DNA of 64,000 bases from Betaproteobacteria bacterium (GTDB lineage: Bacteria > Pseudomonadota > Gammaproteobacteria > Burkholderiales > Usitatibacteraceae): positions 310,001-374,000 of the forward strand of contig JADKJR010000004.1 in assembly GCA_016720925.1 (NCBI GenBank), given 5' to 3'. Position 1 is the first letter of the stretch, and each line of letters opens with the position of its first letter. The notes below the pieces were generated by a model. It searched no databases, was not told the origin of the DNA, and was given only the letters and a program-made list of their open reading frames with translations. Below, piece after piece: positions 29,601 through 40,096 of the stretch. Made by a program: the position numbers and the translations under genes.

Positions 29601-30150
29601 CACGGACGCGCGCAGTTTCGCGACCAGTGGCTCCTGCACCGCCATCGCGCCCGGAGCGAACTGCGTGACCAATATTATCTTTACGCCGTCCAGCGTCGGC
29701 AGCAAGACCGCACAACTGACCATTGTATCGGATGCATTTGGCCAGCCGACCACGACAGTCAACCTGACCGGCAACGGCATTCTGGCGCCGGGGCCAATTG
29801 TCGACATGCCCGTGACGGCCATTGGTTTTGGCAATGCCATTTTGGGCGGTGCGACGGCCAGCCAGGTGGTGACCATCAAAAACACCGGCGGCTTGCCCCT
29901 CAATATCCAGAATATCTACGCCGCGGGAGACTTCATCCAGATGAACAGTTGTCCGGTCAGTCTGGCCAGTGGCGCGAATTGTCTGGTCAATGTCCTGTTC
30001 AGTCCGTTGGGCATCGGCAACCGGACGGGTGAACTGGTGCTCGTGACGAACGCGCCGGGCAGTCCGCAACGGATACTGCTGTCGGGCACCGGGTGCCGGT
30101 GGTTCAGTCAGGCACAGAGCCGGTACTACCTCACCGCATGCGGGCAATAG
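26688..30150 (+). CDS. Giant secreted choice-of-anchor D / Ig-like repeat protein 1 (frame break at a G13 tract)
   Basis: Exported protein of about 1150 residues once the frame is joined at 27608-27620. The ATG at 26688 follows AAGGA, and the signal peptide ends AFAQQ. The body is a string of about eleven beta-sandwich units of the ASPM/SPD-2/Hydin (choice-of-anchor D) type, with hallmarks SFGNVPL, TITNSGGA, GSCALNLIFAPNAIG and SGTG. One putative-Ig unit lies near 28195-28430 (TGTLPPGVTPSPTGLFSGTP). The C-terminus ends GCRWFSQAQSRYYLTACGQ. A run of 13 G shifts the frame by one base; 12 G would restore it. The 3' 1.7 kb is nearly identical to the next gene. It probably acts at the cell surface. 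Confidence 0.85.
27608..27620 (+). repeat. Poly-G tract of 13 inside a coding region
   Basis: Thirteen consecutive G interrupt the reading frame of the first giant surface protein. Twelve would keep both halves in one frame (poly-Gly). Aligned to its own preceding repeat unit, the segment also looks about ten codons short. Confidence 0.9.
28441..30150 (+). repeat. 1.7-kb duplicated segment, copy 1
   Basis: Nearly identical to 34364-36072, offset 5923 bp before and 5922 bp after one C deletion in copy 2. It encodes the last four to five Ig-like units and the common C-terminus of the two giant surface proteins. Confidence 0.92.
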
Positions 30151-30256
30151 ATATTAGGGTGGGAAAAGCTGCCGTACCGTCTGCCAGTCGAATTTGCCGG
30201 TGTGGCAGTAGCGTCAATGCAAGTCTGTTCGCATGTCAGCATTGGTAATTTGGTGG

Positions 30257-30322
30257 AACACCAGCGTTGGTGCGGTTTTCAGGCCGAAAAGCCTCCAAAA
30301 GGCTCGCCAATGCTTGAGTTTT
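30257..30322 (+). repeat. Dispersed palindromic element, copy C
   Basis: Left arm CCAGCGTTGGTGCGG, core TTCAGGCCGAAAAGCCT, right arm CTCGCCAATGCTTGAGTTT. It lies in the gap between the two giant surface genes, 60 bp before the second start. Confidence 0.7.
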
Positions 30323-30382
30323 ACGTTTGCGTTTGGGTCCGGGGTTGAAGAGGTTCGATCCCATAATGCCGGAATCAGCTAC

Positions 30383-33300
30383 ATGAAAAATCGCCTGCAC
30401 AAACTGCTGTTCCGACTGTTCGCCGCATCTGTGCTGACAGGCTTCTCTGCCGTGTCGCACGCCGTGGTTTGCCAGTTCATTCCAGCATCGGGTCAATGGG
30501 ATCTGCCGGCGAACTGGGCAAACTGCACGGGTGGAAATGGCTTGCCTGCGAACACACCAGGTACTGCGGATCGCGCTGAAGTGGTAGGCAAGACTGCCAT
30601 CCTGCCGGCAGGATCGTTCAGTGTCGGCGACGTGTATCTTGGCGCAGCGGTAATTCAAGGCGCGGGTATTGCCAATACCACGCTGAATGTCGTCGCGGCC
30701 GGCACGATTGCCTGGGGATCGGGCGCCTATACATTCCAGAACCTCACGGCGGTTTTCACCAGCACGTTGACCATACCTGCGGCGAACGGCCCACTTACTG
30801 TCGATAACAGCCAGTTGGTGTTGACCGCGCCGCTAACGACCATGCTCGCCGACACCATCACTGTCACCGGTGCTGGTGCGAAGATCATCAACGGGGGAGT
30901 ATTCAATCCAAGTACCTCGCTCACCATGATCGGTGGCGGTGTATTTGAAAATGGACCTGCCGCCGCATTTTCAGCAGTCTCGCCGATCACAATTTCAGGA
31001 GCCTTCCTCAATCAGGGCGGCTTCTTCGCCAATCCCGGGGCTGCCGTGACGCTAAACAATGCGGCAGCGTTTACACAAACAGGGACGCAAGCGTTCATCG
31101 CCGGCAATGGCGCGATTCTCGCCGCCGGACAGACGCTTACACTGGCCGCCGGATTCGTCGATGGCAACCCCACGTTTTCGCTCGGGACACTCGTCAACAG
31201 CGGTGCAACCCTCCGGCCAGGTGGGGCGGGCACTATCGGCACGATCACCATCAATGGCAATTACGAGCAGCAACAAATAACACCCACGCAGTACGGTTCC
31301 ATGGAATTCGATCTTGCCTCGTTGGTCAGCGTCGATCAGATCATCGTGTCCGGCAGCGTCCTCCTGGCAGGCAACATTGGGCGCGGTGCCATCGGCACAT
31401 TCGCGCCACCGGTCGGTACCGTGCTGGATGTTTTGACGGCCGGATCGGTCTCCGGTGGATTCAATGGCGGTACCGAACTGATCGTCTTCGATGCGCCGCG
31501 CCGATATGCGGAACTGATCAGTGCCACCAAAGTTTCCCTACGGGCCATCGAAACAGTCTGGGTGATTGGCAGCACCGACGATATTTCAACGACGCTGCCT
31601 TCTTTGCGCAACGCGATCACACGGTTCAATGCTGAATCCCTGAGCGGCTGCATTAATGCCCCGTACCGGATTGATTTCTTCCTCGGAACGGGAGATACCA
31701 CGGTGCAGCCCGCGTCGCCATTACCCGCCATCAGTGGGTGTCCGGGCCTGCAAATTGAAGGCTATTCCCAGGCTGGTTCCCAGGCCAATTCCTCGTCGGA
31801 CTGGAATGCCGTGTTGCCGCTCACGCTGGACGGCGCGACCTGCTCAGGCTGCAATGGAATCACCATCGATGCGGCAAACACGGAAGTGAAGGGCATCAAC
31901 TTCACCAACTGGGACACAGGTATTCGTGTGCTGGCCAATGGCGCCAACGCGAAAATCAACGGCAACTATTTCTTTCAGGGTGCGGTGGGCGTGTCGCACG
32001 ATGGCGGCAGCAATGTCTTGATCGGAGGCGGCACTTTTGCGGAACGTAACGTATTTGTCCATGCGACGCTGGCAGGTATTCGGTCGGTTGTGCCGGGCGT
32101 TCATGTTCAGGGAAATTATGTCGGAGTCGGTAGCGCTCTCACACCTGGCCCCAATGCGTACGGAATCTTGTTCAATGGCAGTACCAGCGCCATTGTCGAT
32201 GTAAACACCATTGCGTACAACACAAAAGGTGTCGTCGTCGCAGCTGGCTCTGGTATCGATATTGTCGCCAATTCCATTTTTGGCAACACCAGCATTGGCG
32301 TGGATCTCGGCGACGATGGGCCGACTGCCAATGACCCCCTCGATAGCGATGCTGGTCCGAATGGCTTGTTGAACTATCCGGTCATCACAAGTGCCAACAT
32401 TGTCGGCAACAACCTGGTTATCGACTACACGCTCGATACCACGCTGAGCACCAGCTTTAATGTTTACTCCTGCGCGAACAATCCGCCCGGCCCACAGGAT
32501 CAGTGCATACAGTTTCTGGGCGGTACATCCGGCTCCATAGGCGCGGCGCCGGGTTTCAGTGGCACTCATACCGTCAGCATATCGGCAAATGACCTGATAT
32601 TCCCCGCCACGTTAACCATGTACACACAGGTTGCTGGAGCAACCTCCGAATTGTCACCAGGCTTCCTGGTCGCGGCACCGGCAGTTTCACTTTCGGCGAA
32701 TCCCATCGTGCTGGCGCCCACGCCATTGAACTGGACGCGTGCGCTGTTCGTGTCAGCGACTAACTCCACGGCAGCCCCCATCACATTTACGCCGCCCACG
32801 CTCACCGGTGCGACGGAATTCAGTGTTGGGGTAAACCAGGTACCCAACTGTATCAGCGGAACCATTCCTGCCAATGGGCAATGTGATTTCATTTTTAACT
32901 TCACACCGTCCGCCCAGATTTCATATACGGGTAACTTCTCGCTGGTGACCTCCGCGGGAAATCTGTCAGCGCCCATCAGCGGTACCGGAATTGCATCAAT
33001 CGCATTTCCCACTGTGACGCCACCGACGGTAAACTTCCTGTCGACCGCCGTCGGGTCGATATCGTCGCCACAAGTCGTCACGTTTGCGAGTCCGGCCGGC
33101 GGCGCCACGGTCCAGTTCCAGGATCTGGGCGGTATCGGCGGAACGGATCCGGCCGATTTCAATTTGCTGACCGATGGCTGCACCAAGCAATTTGTTGCGG
33201 CGGGCGCGAATTGCACCTTGCAGGCACGCTTTACGCCGCAGGCAACTCTTGGCGTCAAGGCTGCGGGTCTGAACTACTTGGCCGTCGAACCGTCCGGTTC

Positions 33301-36072
33301 GTTCAGGAGTATTGGTGTTGCATTTACAGGAACGGCAACGGCGGCGGCGGGGCCGGTTATCACCATTACCGGCACCACCAGTTTCCCGAACACCACCGTC
33401 GGTGCATCAAGTGCATTGCAAAGCATCACCATCACCAATAGCGGTGGCGCGACACTCTCGCTCAACAGCATTACCCATAACAATGCGAGCATTTTTCCCG
33501 ACACCACCAGTGGCCCCGCCCCGAATGCGGCACACTGGTGTGGATTCGGTTCGGTCGCTGGCGGTGCACCCAATACCGGTTCGCCGATCAATATCGCCCC
33601 CGGTGGGACGTGCGTACTGAATCTTATCTTTGCGCCTAACGCGACCGGCGCCTTGTCCGGCACCATCACCATCAACTCCAACGCGCCAACCACACCGACA
33701 CTGATTGCACTCACCGGCACCGGGCTCGCGGCGGCAACACCAACGATGACGGTGAGCTTCGCGCCGGCCAGTGTCACGACCGGGGCAAATGCAACGATGC
33801 TGATCACGCTGGCCAATCCGTCGGCGGGACCCGCGCTTATCAGCAGCGGAGCCGTGACCATCCCGACGAACTTGAATTTTGCGGCCATTGGCACCAACAC
33901 CTGCGGCGCGGCGCCCAGCCAATCAGTATCGGTTTTTTCATTCTCGACCGGCACCATTCCCGCGTTGGGCAACTGCACCTTCAGTGTGCCGGTCAATAGT
34001 ACGGTCACGGGCAGCTACGTGGTGAATATCCCCGCCAATGCGCTCGTTACGGGAGCGGGCACGAGCAGCAATACCAGCAGCGCCACACTGACGGTGACAG
34101 CGGTGCCGGCACCGATAGTTACCAGTGCCGCGACGGCGAGCGGCACGGTCGGCACTGCCTTTACATACCAGATACTTGCGACAAATACGCCGGTGAGTTT
34201 CGGCGCGACAGGTTTACCGGCGGGGCTCGGCGTCAATGCCGGCACTGGCCAGATTGCAGGCACACCATCTGCCGCCGGTACCTTTGCCGCGACAGTCAGC
34301 GCAACCAATGCCAGCGGCACCGGAAGCCAGGGGCTCAGCATCACAATTGCTGCCGCGGCAACACCGTCGATGTCGGTGAGCTTTGCTCCCGCGAGCGTAT
34401 TGCCCGGTGTGAACGCGCTGATGACGCTGACGCTGAGCAATACCGATGTGAGCTCGGCGTTCATCTCAAGCGGCAGCGTCAACATCCCTGCGGGCCTGAC
34501 AGCGACGGCACCAGCGACAAATACCTGCGGCACGTTTGGCAGCGTAGGCGGCGGCGTGTATTCGTTCGGCATGGGCTTTGTACCGGCATCGGGCAGTTGC
34601 ACCATCGACATCACCGTGCAAAGCGCCACCCCGGCACCTACACCGCAACCATCAATCCCGGCGCACTGACGGCCGGGGCCGGGGCCAACACCAATACCAG
34701 CAGTGCCACGCTGACCGTGACCGCCGCGCCAACCCCGGCCGTGACCCTCGCGCCGCCGACGGTTGCCTTCGGTGCCCGCACCATCAACACCACCAGCCCG
34801 GTCAGCAGCGTCACGCTCACCAACAGCGGCACGGCCGGCTTGAACATATCCGGCATCACTGGCAGTGGTGATTTCGGCTTCACCACCACCTGCCCGATCC
34901 TGACCCCGCCGCTGGCGCCAAGCGGCACCTGCAGCATCGACATCACCTTCACCCCGCTGACGGTCGCGGCTCTGAGCGGCAGCATCACCATCACCAGCAA
35001 TGCCCCCGGCAGTCCGCACACCATCGCCCTGTCGGGAACCGGCAGCGCCGTCCCCGTACCCGGCGTGAACCTCAGTGCCACCACGCTCAATTTTGCCAAT
35101 CAACCCATCAACACCTCATCGGCGGTGCAAAGCATCGCGGTCACCAATTCCGGGTTCGCCACACTGGTGATCAGCAGCATCACCAAGACCGGCAGCGGCG
35201 CCTTTACCCGCGTCGTTCCGGGCAGCCCCAGTCCTGATTGCAACGCCAGCGTCGCGCCGCTGACCACGTGCTACATCAGCGTGATCTTCACCCCGACAGC
35301 ACTCGGTGCCGCGGCCGCCCAGATCAACATCGCCACCAATGCCGGCAGCTCGCCGGATATCGTGAATATCACCGGCAGCGGCGTCCCGGCCGCGTCACCG
35401 GCGATCAGTGTCGCCAGCAGCCTGGCCTTCGGTGACCAGATTGTCGGCACCAGCGCCACGCAGGCGCTGACGATATTCAGCACGGGCAGCGCGACCCTGA
35501 ATCTCTTTGGCACCATCGGCGGCACGGACGCGCGCAGCTTCGCGACCAGTGGCTCCTGCACCGCCATCGCGCCCGGAGCGAGCTGCGTGACCAATATTAT
35601 CTTTACGCCGTCCAGCGTCGGCAGCAAGACCGCACAACTGACCATTGCATCGGATGCATTTGGCCAGCCGACCACGACAGTCAACCTGACCGGCAACGGC
35701 ATTCTGGCGCCGGGCCCGATTGTCGACATGCCCGTGACGGCCATTGGTTTTGGCAATGCCATTTTGGGCGGTGCGACGGCCAGCCAGGTGGTGACCATCA
35801 AAAACACCGGCGGCTTGCCGCTCAACATCCAGAATCTCTACGCTGCGGGTGATTTCATCCAGATGAACAGTTGTCCAGCCAGTCTGGCCAGTGGCGCGAA
35901 TTGCCTGGTCAATGTCCTGTTCAGTCCATTGGGGATCGGCAACCGGACGGGTGAGCTGGTGCTCGCGACGAACGCGCCGGGCAGTCCGCAGCGGATCCTG
36001 CTGTCGGGCACCGGCTGCCGGTGGTTCAGTCAGGCACAGTCGAGATTGTACTTAACGGCTTGCGGAGGGTAG
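30383..36072 (+). CDS. Giant secreted protein 2: beta-helix N-terminus plus choice-of-anchor D / Ig-like repeats (frame break at 34634)
   Basis: Exported protein of about 1896 residues after adding one C near 34634. The ATG at 30383 starts a signal peptide (MKNRLHKLLFRLFAASVLTG). The N-terminal region (about 30-430) is repetitive beta structure. Residues about 480-720 look like a right-handed beta-helix (ITIDAANTEVKGINFTNWDT, IVDVNTIAYNTKGVVVAAGS). At least eight Ig-like/ASPM units and a putative-Ig unit (VSFGATGLPAGLGVNAGTGQ) follow, and it ends GCRWFSQAQSRLYLTACGG. Copy 1 has five C where this gene has four, which pinpoints the indel. Likely a surface adhesin-like protein; the ligand is unknown. 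Confidence 0.87.
34364..36072 (+). repeat. 1.7-kb duplicated segment, copy 2
   Basis: Partner of 28441-30150. Long stretches are identical, with clustered differences near 35060-35120 and 35340-35370. That patchy pattern suggests gene conversion between the two genes. Confidence 0.92.
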
Positions 36073-36393
36073 TTGTGGATTCGCAGACCTTGGTTCGCGC
36101 GCATCACGAAACTGCGGACGATGAAGTACCTTCAGGCATGTGGACACGAATCACTCATGGCTTCCGTTTGATTACCTAAAGAAATGTTTGAGCAATTGAA
36201 ATTCATCGTCGCGCGCGCAATCTAGCGAGAATTGTGAATAAGGCGTATAAATTCAACTTGGAAAATATCGAATCAAGCGGTGAAAGAGCGCCCCTGGTTG
36301 GGGCGTTTTGCTTTCGATCGGCGCGATTGTTTTCGATGCTAGAATTCAACAGGTAATGAATTTAATCACCGCACACGGATTCTCTTTCAATAA
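36073..36393. other. Intergenic region before the liv operon
   Basis: About 320 bp without a supported gene. The terminator at 36286-36310 closes the preceding transcript. The A/T-rich stretch after it (36320-36390) is the likely place of the liv promoter, but no clear -35/-10 pair was identified. Confidence 0.5.
36286..36310 (+). terminator. Rho-independent terminator
   Basis: A six-base GC stem CGCCCC/GGGGCG with loop TGGTT is followed by TTTT. It ends the transcript of the giant surface gene or shields the liv operon from it. Confidence 0.75.
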
Positions 36394-37155
36394 ATGAGCC
36401 AGGACATTATTCTCGAAACGCGGGAACTGACCAAGGAATTCAAGGGATTCATTGCGGTTGATCGCGTGAATTTGAGCGTTCGGCGCGGCTCGATTCATGC
36501 ATTGATTGGCCCCAATGGAGCGGGCAAAACCACGGTATTCAATCTTTTGACGAAGTTTCTGCCGGTGACTTCCGGGCAGATTCTGTATAACGGCCACGAC
36601 ATTACGGCTGAAAAACCGGTGCAGATCGCAAGACGCGGAATGGTCCGATCGTTCCAGATCTCAGCGGTGTTTCCCCACCTGACCGTGCTCGAAAATGTGC
36701 GCGTGGCGCTGCAGCGAAAATTGGGAACGAGTTTCCATTTCTGGAAATCAGAATCAACTTTGCACATACTTAACGCGCGCGCGATGGAGTTGCTGGAGTC
36801 GGTCGATCTGTCGACATTCGCCGATACCGAGACGGTATTGTTGCCCTATGGCCGAAAGCGCGCACTTGAGATTGCCACGACGCTTGCGCTGGATCCTGAA
36901 TTGATGCTGCTCGACGAGCCCACCCAGGGCATGGGGCACGAGGACGTTAGTCGCGTTGTGGAATTGATTCGAAAGGTTGCGGCCAATCGAACGGTGCTGA
37001 TGGTCGAACACAACATGAGCGTGGTATCAAATCTCTGCGACAAAATAACGGTGCTGGCACGCGGAAGCGTACTGGCGGAAGGGCCGTACGATACGGTCTC
37101 GAGGGACCCCAAGGTGCTCGAAGCATATGTCGGCACGGTCGAGGAAACCGCATGA
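36394..37155 (+). CDS. livG: ABC transporter ATP-binding protein, LivG type
   Basis: Cytosolic ATPase of a branched-chain amino acid/amide (HAAT) importer, 253 residues. Walker A is GPNGAGKTTVFNLL, the signature region reads LLPYGRKRALEIATTLALDP in place of the canonical LSGGQ, and Walker B is LMLLDEPTQGM; the switch His follows in MVEHNM. The LPYG variant is usual in LivG proteins. The ATG start has only a weak ribosome site. The stop overlaps the livF start by four bases (ATGA), showing translational coupling. The operon order is livG-livF-binding protein-livH-livM. Confidence 0.94.
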   Translation: MSQDIILETRELTKEFKGFIAVDRVNLSVRRGSIHALIGPNGAGKTTVFNLLTKFLPVTSGQILYNGHDITAEKPVQIARRGMVRSFQISAVFPHLTVLENVRVALQRKLGTSFHFWKSESTLHILNARAMELLESVDLSTFADTETVLLPYGRKRALEIATTLALDPELMLLDEPTQGMGHEDVSRVVELIRKVAANRTVLMVEHNMSVVSNLCDKITVLARGSVLAEGPYDTVSRDPKVLEAYVGTVEETA

Positions 37156-37862
37156 ATGTGAGTGACGCGGTGCTGAGTGTCGCCGGCTTGCACGCCTATT
37201 ATGGCGAGTCACATATCCTCCACGGCGTCGATTTCAACATCCACCGCGGCGAATTGGTCACGCTGCTGGGCCGCAATGGCGCAGGCAGAACGACGACCCT
37301 GAAAGCAATGCTCGGACTGACTGGCAGGCGTACGGGTTCCATCAGGATTGCCGGACAAGAGGTAATTCAATTACCTACGCACAAGATTGCCCGGCTTGGC
37401 CTCGGCTACTGCCCGGAGGAGCGGGGTATTTTTTCCAGCTTGAGCTGTGAAGAAAACTTGCTCCTGCCGCCGCAGATCGGAGAGGGCGGTATGTCGATCG
37501 ACGAAATCTACACCATGTTTCCGAATCTCAGGGAGCGCCGTAACAGCCAGGGCACCCGGCTATCGGGAGGAGAGCAACAGATGCTGGCGATGGCGCGCAT
37601 ACTTCGCACGGGTGCGAAAATCCTGCTGCTGGATGAAATTACGGAAGGACTTGCGCCGGTAATCGTGCAAACGTTGGGGCGTGTGATCCGCGAACTCAAG
37701 GCAAAAGGCCTCACCATCATCATGGTTGAACAGAATTTTCGATTCGCCGCGCCATTGGCGGACCGGCACTACGTCATGGAACACGGAAAGATCGCTGCAG
37801 TCGTTGAAAAGCATGAGTTGGCGGCAAAGACCGGCATGCTGCACGAGTATTTGGGAGTATAG
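37152..37862 (+). CDS. livF: ABC transporter ATP-binding protein, LivF type, with arginine in Walker A
   Basis: Second ATPase of the importer, 236 residues. Walker A reads GRNGAGRTTTLKAM, so the usual Lys is Arg. The signature LSGGEQQMLAMARIL, Walker B ILLLDEITEGL and switch region MVEQNF are intact. Most P-loop ATPases need that Lys. I believe Arg occurs in some Liv-type ATPases, in which case the pump may hydrolyse ATP mainly at the LivG site. It overlaps livG by four bases and precedes the binding-protein gene by 47 bp. Confidence 0.93.
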   Translation: MNVSDAVLSVAGLHAYYGESHILHGVDFNIHRGELVTLLGRNGAGRTTTLKAMLGLTGRRTGSIRIAGQEVIQLPTHKIARLGLGYCPEERGIFSSLSCEENLLLPPQIGEGGMSIDEIYTMFPNLRERRNSQGTRLSGGEQQMLAMARILRTGAKILLLDEITEGLAPVIVQTLGRVIRELKAKGLTIIMVEQNFRFAAPLADRHYVMEHGKIAAVVEKHELAAKTGMLHEYLGV

Positions 37863-37909
37863 GTTCGCGGTCATTACGACCGTTTTGATCATAACGAGGA
37901 GGTAACAAC

Positions 37910-39139
37910 ATGAAACGCAAAATATTGGCTACATTTGTGTCGGCTGCATGCGTGTTTGGCGCGGGAACGGTATTCGCACAACAGGGAAAGCTATCTGACG
38001 ACGCGCTCAAGATCGGCGTATTGACCGACATGTCGGGTGTATATGCCGATTTCGGAGGTCCCGGTGCCGTGCTTGCGGCCAAGATGGCGGTCGAGGATTT
38101 CGGTGGAAAGATGTTTGGCAAGACGATCGAAGTAGTCAGCGCAGATCACCAGAACAAGCCTGACGTCGCAAAGAACCTCACGCAGCAATGGTTTGACCGC
38201 GATAAAGTCGATATGACGGTTGAAAACCTGAATTCAGGCGTGGCACTTGCAGTGACCGCGCTCGGCAAGGAAAAAAACAAGATCACGATTGTCACCGGCG
38301 CGGCCTCGTCTCGGCTGACCAATGACGCTTGCCAACCCGGCACCACGGTTCATTGGGTGTATGACACGATCGCGCTGGCAAATGTGGTTGGCAAGGCAGT
38401 GGTCAAGGCCGGTGGCGATAGCTGGTTCTTCCTGACCGCTGACTATGCGTTCGGCCACTCGCTTGAAAAGGACACTGGCGATGTAGTGAAGGCAAATGGC
38501 GGCAAGGTGAACGGCGCGGTGCGGCATCCGCTAAATGCGACCGATTTCTCATCGTTCCTGTTGCAGGCACAAGCGTCCAAGGCCAAGGTCGTCGGTCTGG
38601 CAAATGCCGGTGGTGACACGGTGAACAGCATCAAGGCGGCGGCCGAGTTTGGCATCACCAAGAATCAGAATCTGGCCGCGCTGCTGATGCTGGTCACGGA
38701 TGTGCACGCCCTTGGCCTGAATACTGCCCAGGGCTTGTATCTGACCGAAGCCTGGTACTGGGACATGAACGACGAGAATCGCGCGTTTGCGAAGCGCTTT
38801 GAAGCGCGGAACAATGGCAAGAAACCCAACATGAATCAGGTAGGTGTTTATTCCTCGACCGCGCATTACCTGAAGGCGGTGCAAGCCGCAGGTAGCGACG
38901 ATACGGCCGCCGTCATGAAAAAGATGCAGGACACGCCGATCAACGACGTATTTGCGAAAAATGGCAAGCTACGCCCGGATGGCCGAATGGTTCACGACAT
39001 GCATTTGTACCTGGTGAAGAAGCCGTCGGAGTCGAAGGGGCCATGGGACTACTACAAGCTGATGGGTACCGTGAAGGGCGAGGAGGCTTTCCAGTCGCTT
39101 GAAAACTCGAAGTGCCCGCAGTTCATGAAAAAGAGCTAA
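37910..39139 (+). CDS. Periplasmic substrate-binding protein of the Liv/HAAT importer
   Basis: Exported type I periplasmic binding protein of 409 residues. A strong GAGGAGGT ribosome site precedes the ATG. The signal peptide ends TVFAQQ. The mature part starts LKIGVLTDMSGVYADFGGPG, the typical ligand-pocket strand, and later shows KVDMTVENLNSGVALAVTAL and DSWFFLTADYAFGHSLEKDT. The length exceeds LivJ (about 367), as in aromatic/amide-binding relatives. The linked etfBA and acyl-CoA dehydrogenase genes suggest an organic acid or amino acid ligand that is then oxidised, but the ligand is not readable from sequence. Confidence 0.93.
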   Translation: MKRKILATFVSAACVFGAGTVFAQQGKLSDDALKIGVLTDMSGVYADFGGPGAVLAAKMAVEDFGGKMFGKTIEVVSADHQNKPDVAKNLTQQWFDRDKVDMTVENLNSGVALAVTALGKEKNKITIVTGAASSRLTNDACQPGTTVHWVYDTIALANVVGKAVVKAGGDSWFFLTADYAFGHSLEKDTGDVVKANGGKVNGAVRHPLNATDFSSFLLQAQASKAKVVGLANAGGDTVNSIKAAAEFGITKNQNLAALLMLVTDVHALGLNTAQGLYLTEAWYWDMNDENRAFAKRFEARNNGKKPNMNQVGVYSSTAHYLKAVQAAGSDDTAAVMKKMQDTPINDVFAKNGKLRPDGRMVHDMHLYLVKKPSESKGPWDYYKLMGTVKGEEAFQSLENSKCPQFMKKS

Positions 39140-39159
39140 AGATTCACTTTTAACTGATC

Positions 39160-39196
39160 GGCCGGCTGCGTGGAATAATTTTTCGCGCCGCCGGCC
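39160..39196 (+). promoter_or_regulatory. Intercistronic hairpin between binding protein and livH
   Basis: GGCCGGC (39160-39166) pairs with GCCGGCC (39190-39196) across a 23-nt loop. Such hairpins often protect the upstream binding-protein mRNA or attenuate the permease genes. Function inferred from position only. Confidence 0.4.
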
Positions 39197-39208
39197 CACA
39201 ATGAATTC

Positions 39209-40096
39209 ATGACCGAAATTTTTGGCGTTCCCATTCAAGCTTTGATGGGCCAGCTCACCATTGGGCTGGTCAACGGCTGCTTCTATGCACTGCTGTCGCT
39301 GGGGCTGGCGGTTATCTTCGGCATGCTGAATGTCGTCAATTTCGCCCACGGCGCGCTGTACATGGTGGGCGCGTTCTTCTCCTGGATGCTGCTTAGCTAC
39401 GCAGGCCTTAACTACTGGTTCGCGCTTATATTGGCGCCCATTGGTGTCGCCATCATTGGCGTCATTATCGAAAAAACCATGCTGCGCTGGCTGTATCAAC
39501 TCGATCACCTTTACGGCTTGCTGCTGACGTTTGGCCTCGCACTCATCATGGAAGGCATCTTCCGGCACAACTATGGTTCGTCCGGCCAGCCCTATGAGCT
39601 ACCTGAGATATTCAGAGGCGCGTTTGACCTAGGATTCATGTTCCTGCCCAAGTATCGCGCGTGGGTGGTCGTGATGTCCATTGTCGTTTGCCTCGCGACC
39701 TGGTATGTCATTGAAAAAACCCGGCTTGGCGCGTATCTGCGTGCCGGAACAGAAAACCCGAAACTGGTGCAATCATTCGGGATCAATGTGCCGCTGATGG
39801 TGACGCTGACGTATGCCTTCGGTGTGGGCCTTGCGGGGCTGGCCGGCGTAATGGCCGCACCGGTCTACCTGGTTAACCCGACGATGGGATCGGGCATCAT
39901 CATCGTCGTCTTTGCCGTGGTTGTGATTGGCGGCATGGGATCAATTCTTGGTTCCATCATTACGGGTCTTGCCCTTGGGCTGATCGAAGGATTGACCAAA
40001 GTGTTTTACCCCGAGGCGTCGAACACCGTGGTATTCGTGATCATGGCGATAGTATTGTTGATTCGTCCCGCAGGATTGTTCGGGCGGGAGAAGTAA
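39209..40096 (+). CDS. livH: Branched-chain amino acid-type ABC permease, LivH
   Basis: Inner-membrane permease subunit of 295 residues with about eight helices. Family landmarks are LTIGLVNGCFYALLSLGLAV at the N-terminus, MLNVVNFAHGALYMVGAF, the EAA-like loop RAGTENPKLVQSFGINVPL, and IVVFAVVVIGGMGSILGS toward the C-terminus. It would pair with LivM to form the channel and contact LivG/LivF. Its stop overlaps the livM start (40096) in a TAATG arrangement, so the two are coupled. Confidence 0.94.
   Translation: MTEIFGVPIQALMGQLTIGLVNGCFYALLSLGLAVIFGMLNVVNFAHGALYMVGAFFSWMLLSYAGLNYWFALILAPIGVAIIGVIIEKTMLRWLYQLDHLYGLLLTFGLALIMEGIFRHNYGSSGQPYELPEIFRGAFDLGFMFLPKYRAWVVVMSIVVCLATWYVIEKTRLGAYLRAGTENPKLVQSFGINVPLMVTLTYAFGVGLAGLAGVMAAPVYLVNPTMGSGIIIVVFAVVVIGGMGSILGSIITGLALGLIEGLTKVFYPEASNTVVFVIMAIVLLIRPAGLFGREK

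Noticed and set aside
26688..36072. Autotransporter (type V) proteins
   Set aside because: Neither giant protein ends in a 12-strand barrel or a terminal aromatic residue; both end in the two-Cys tag.
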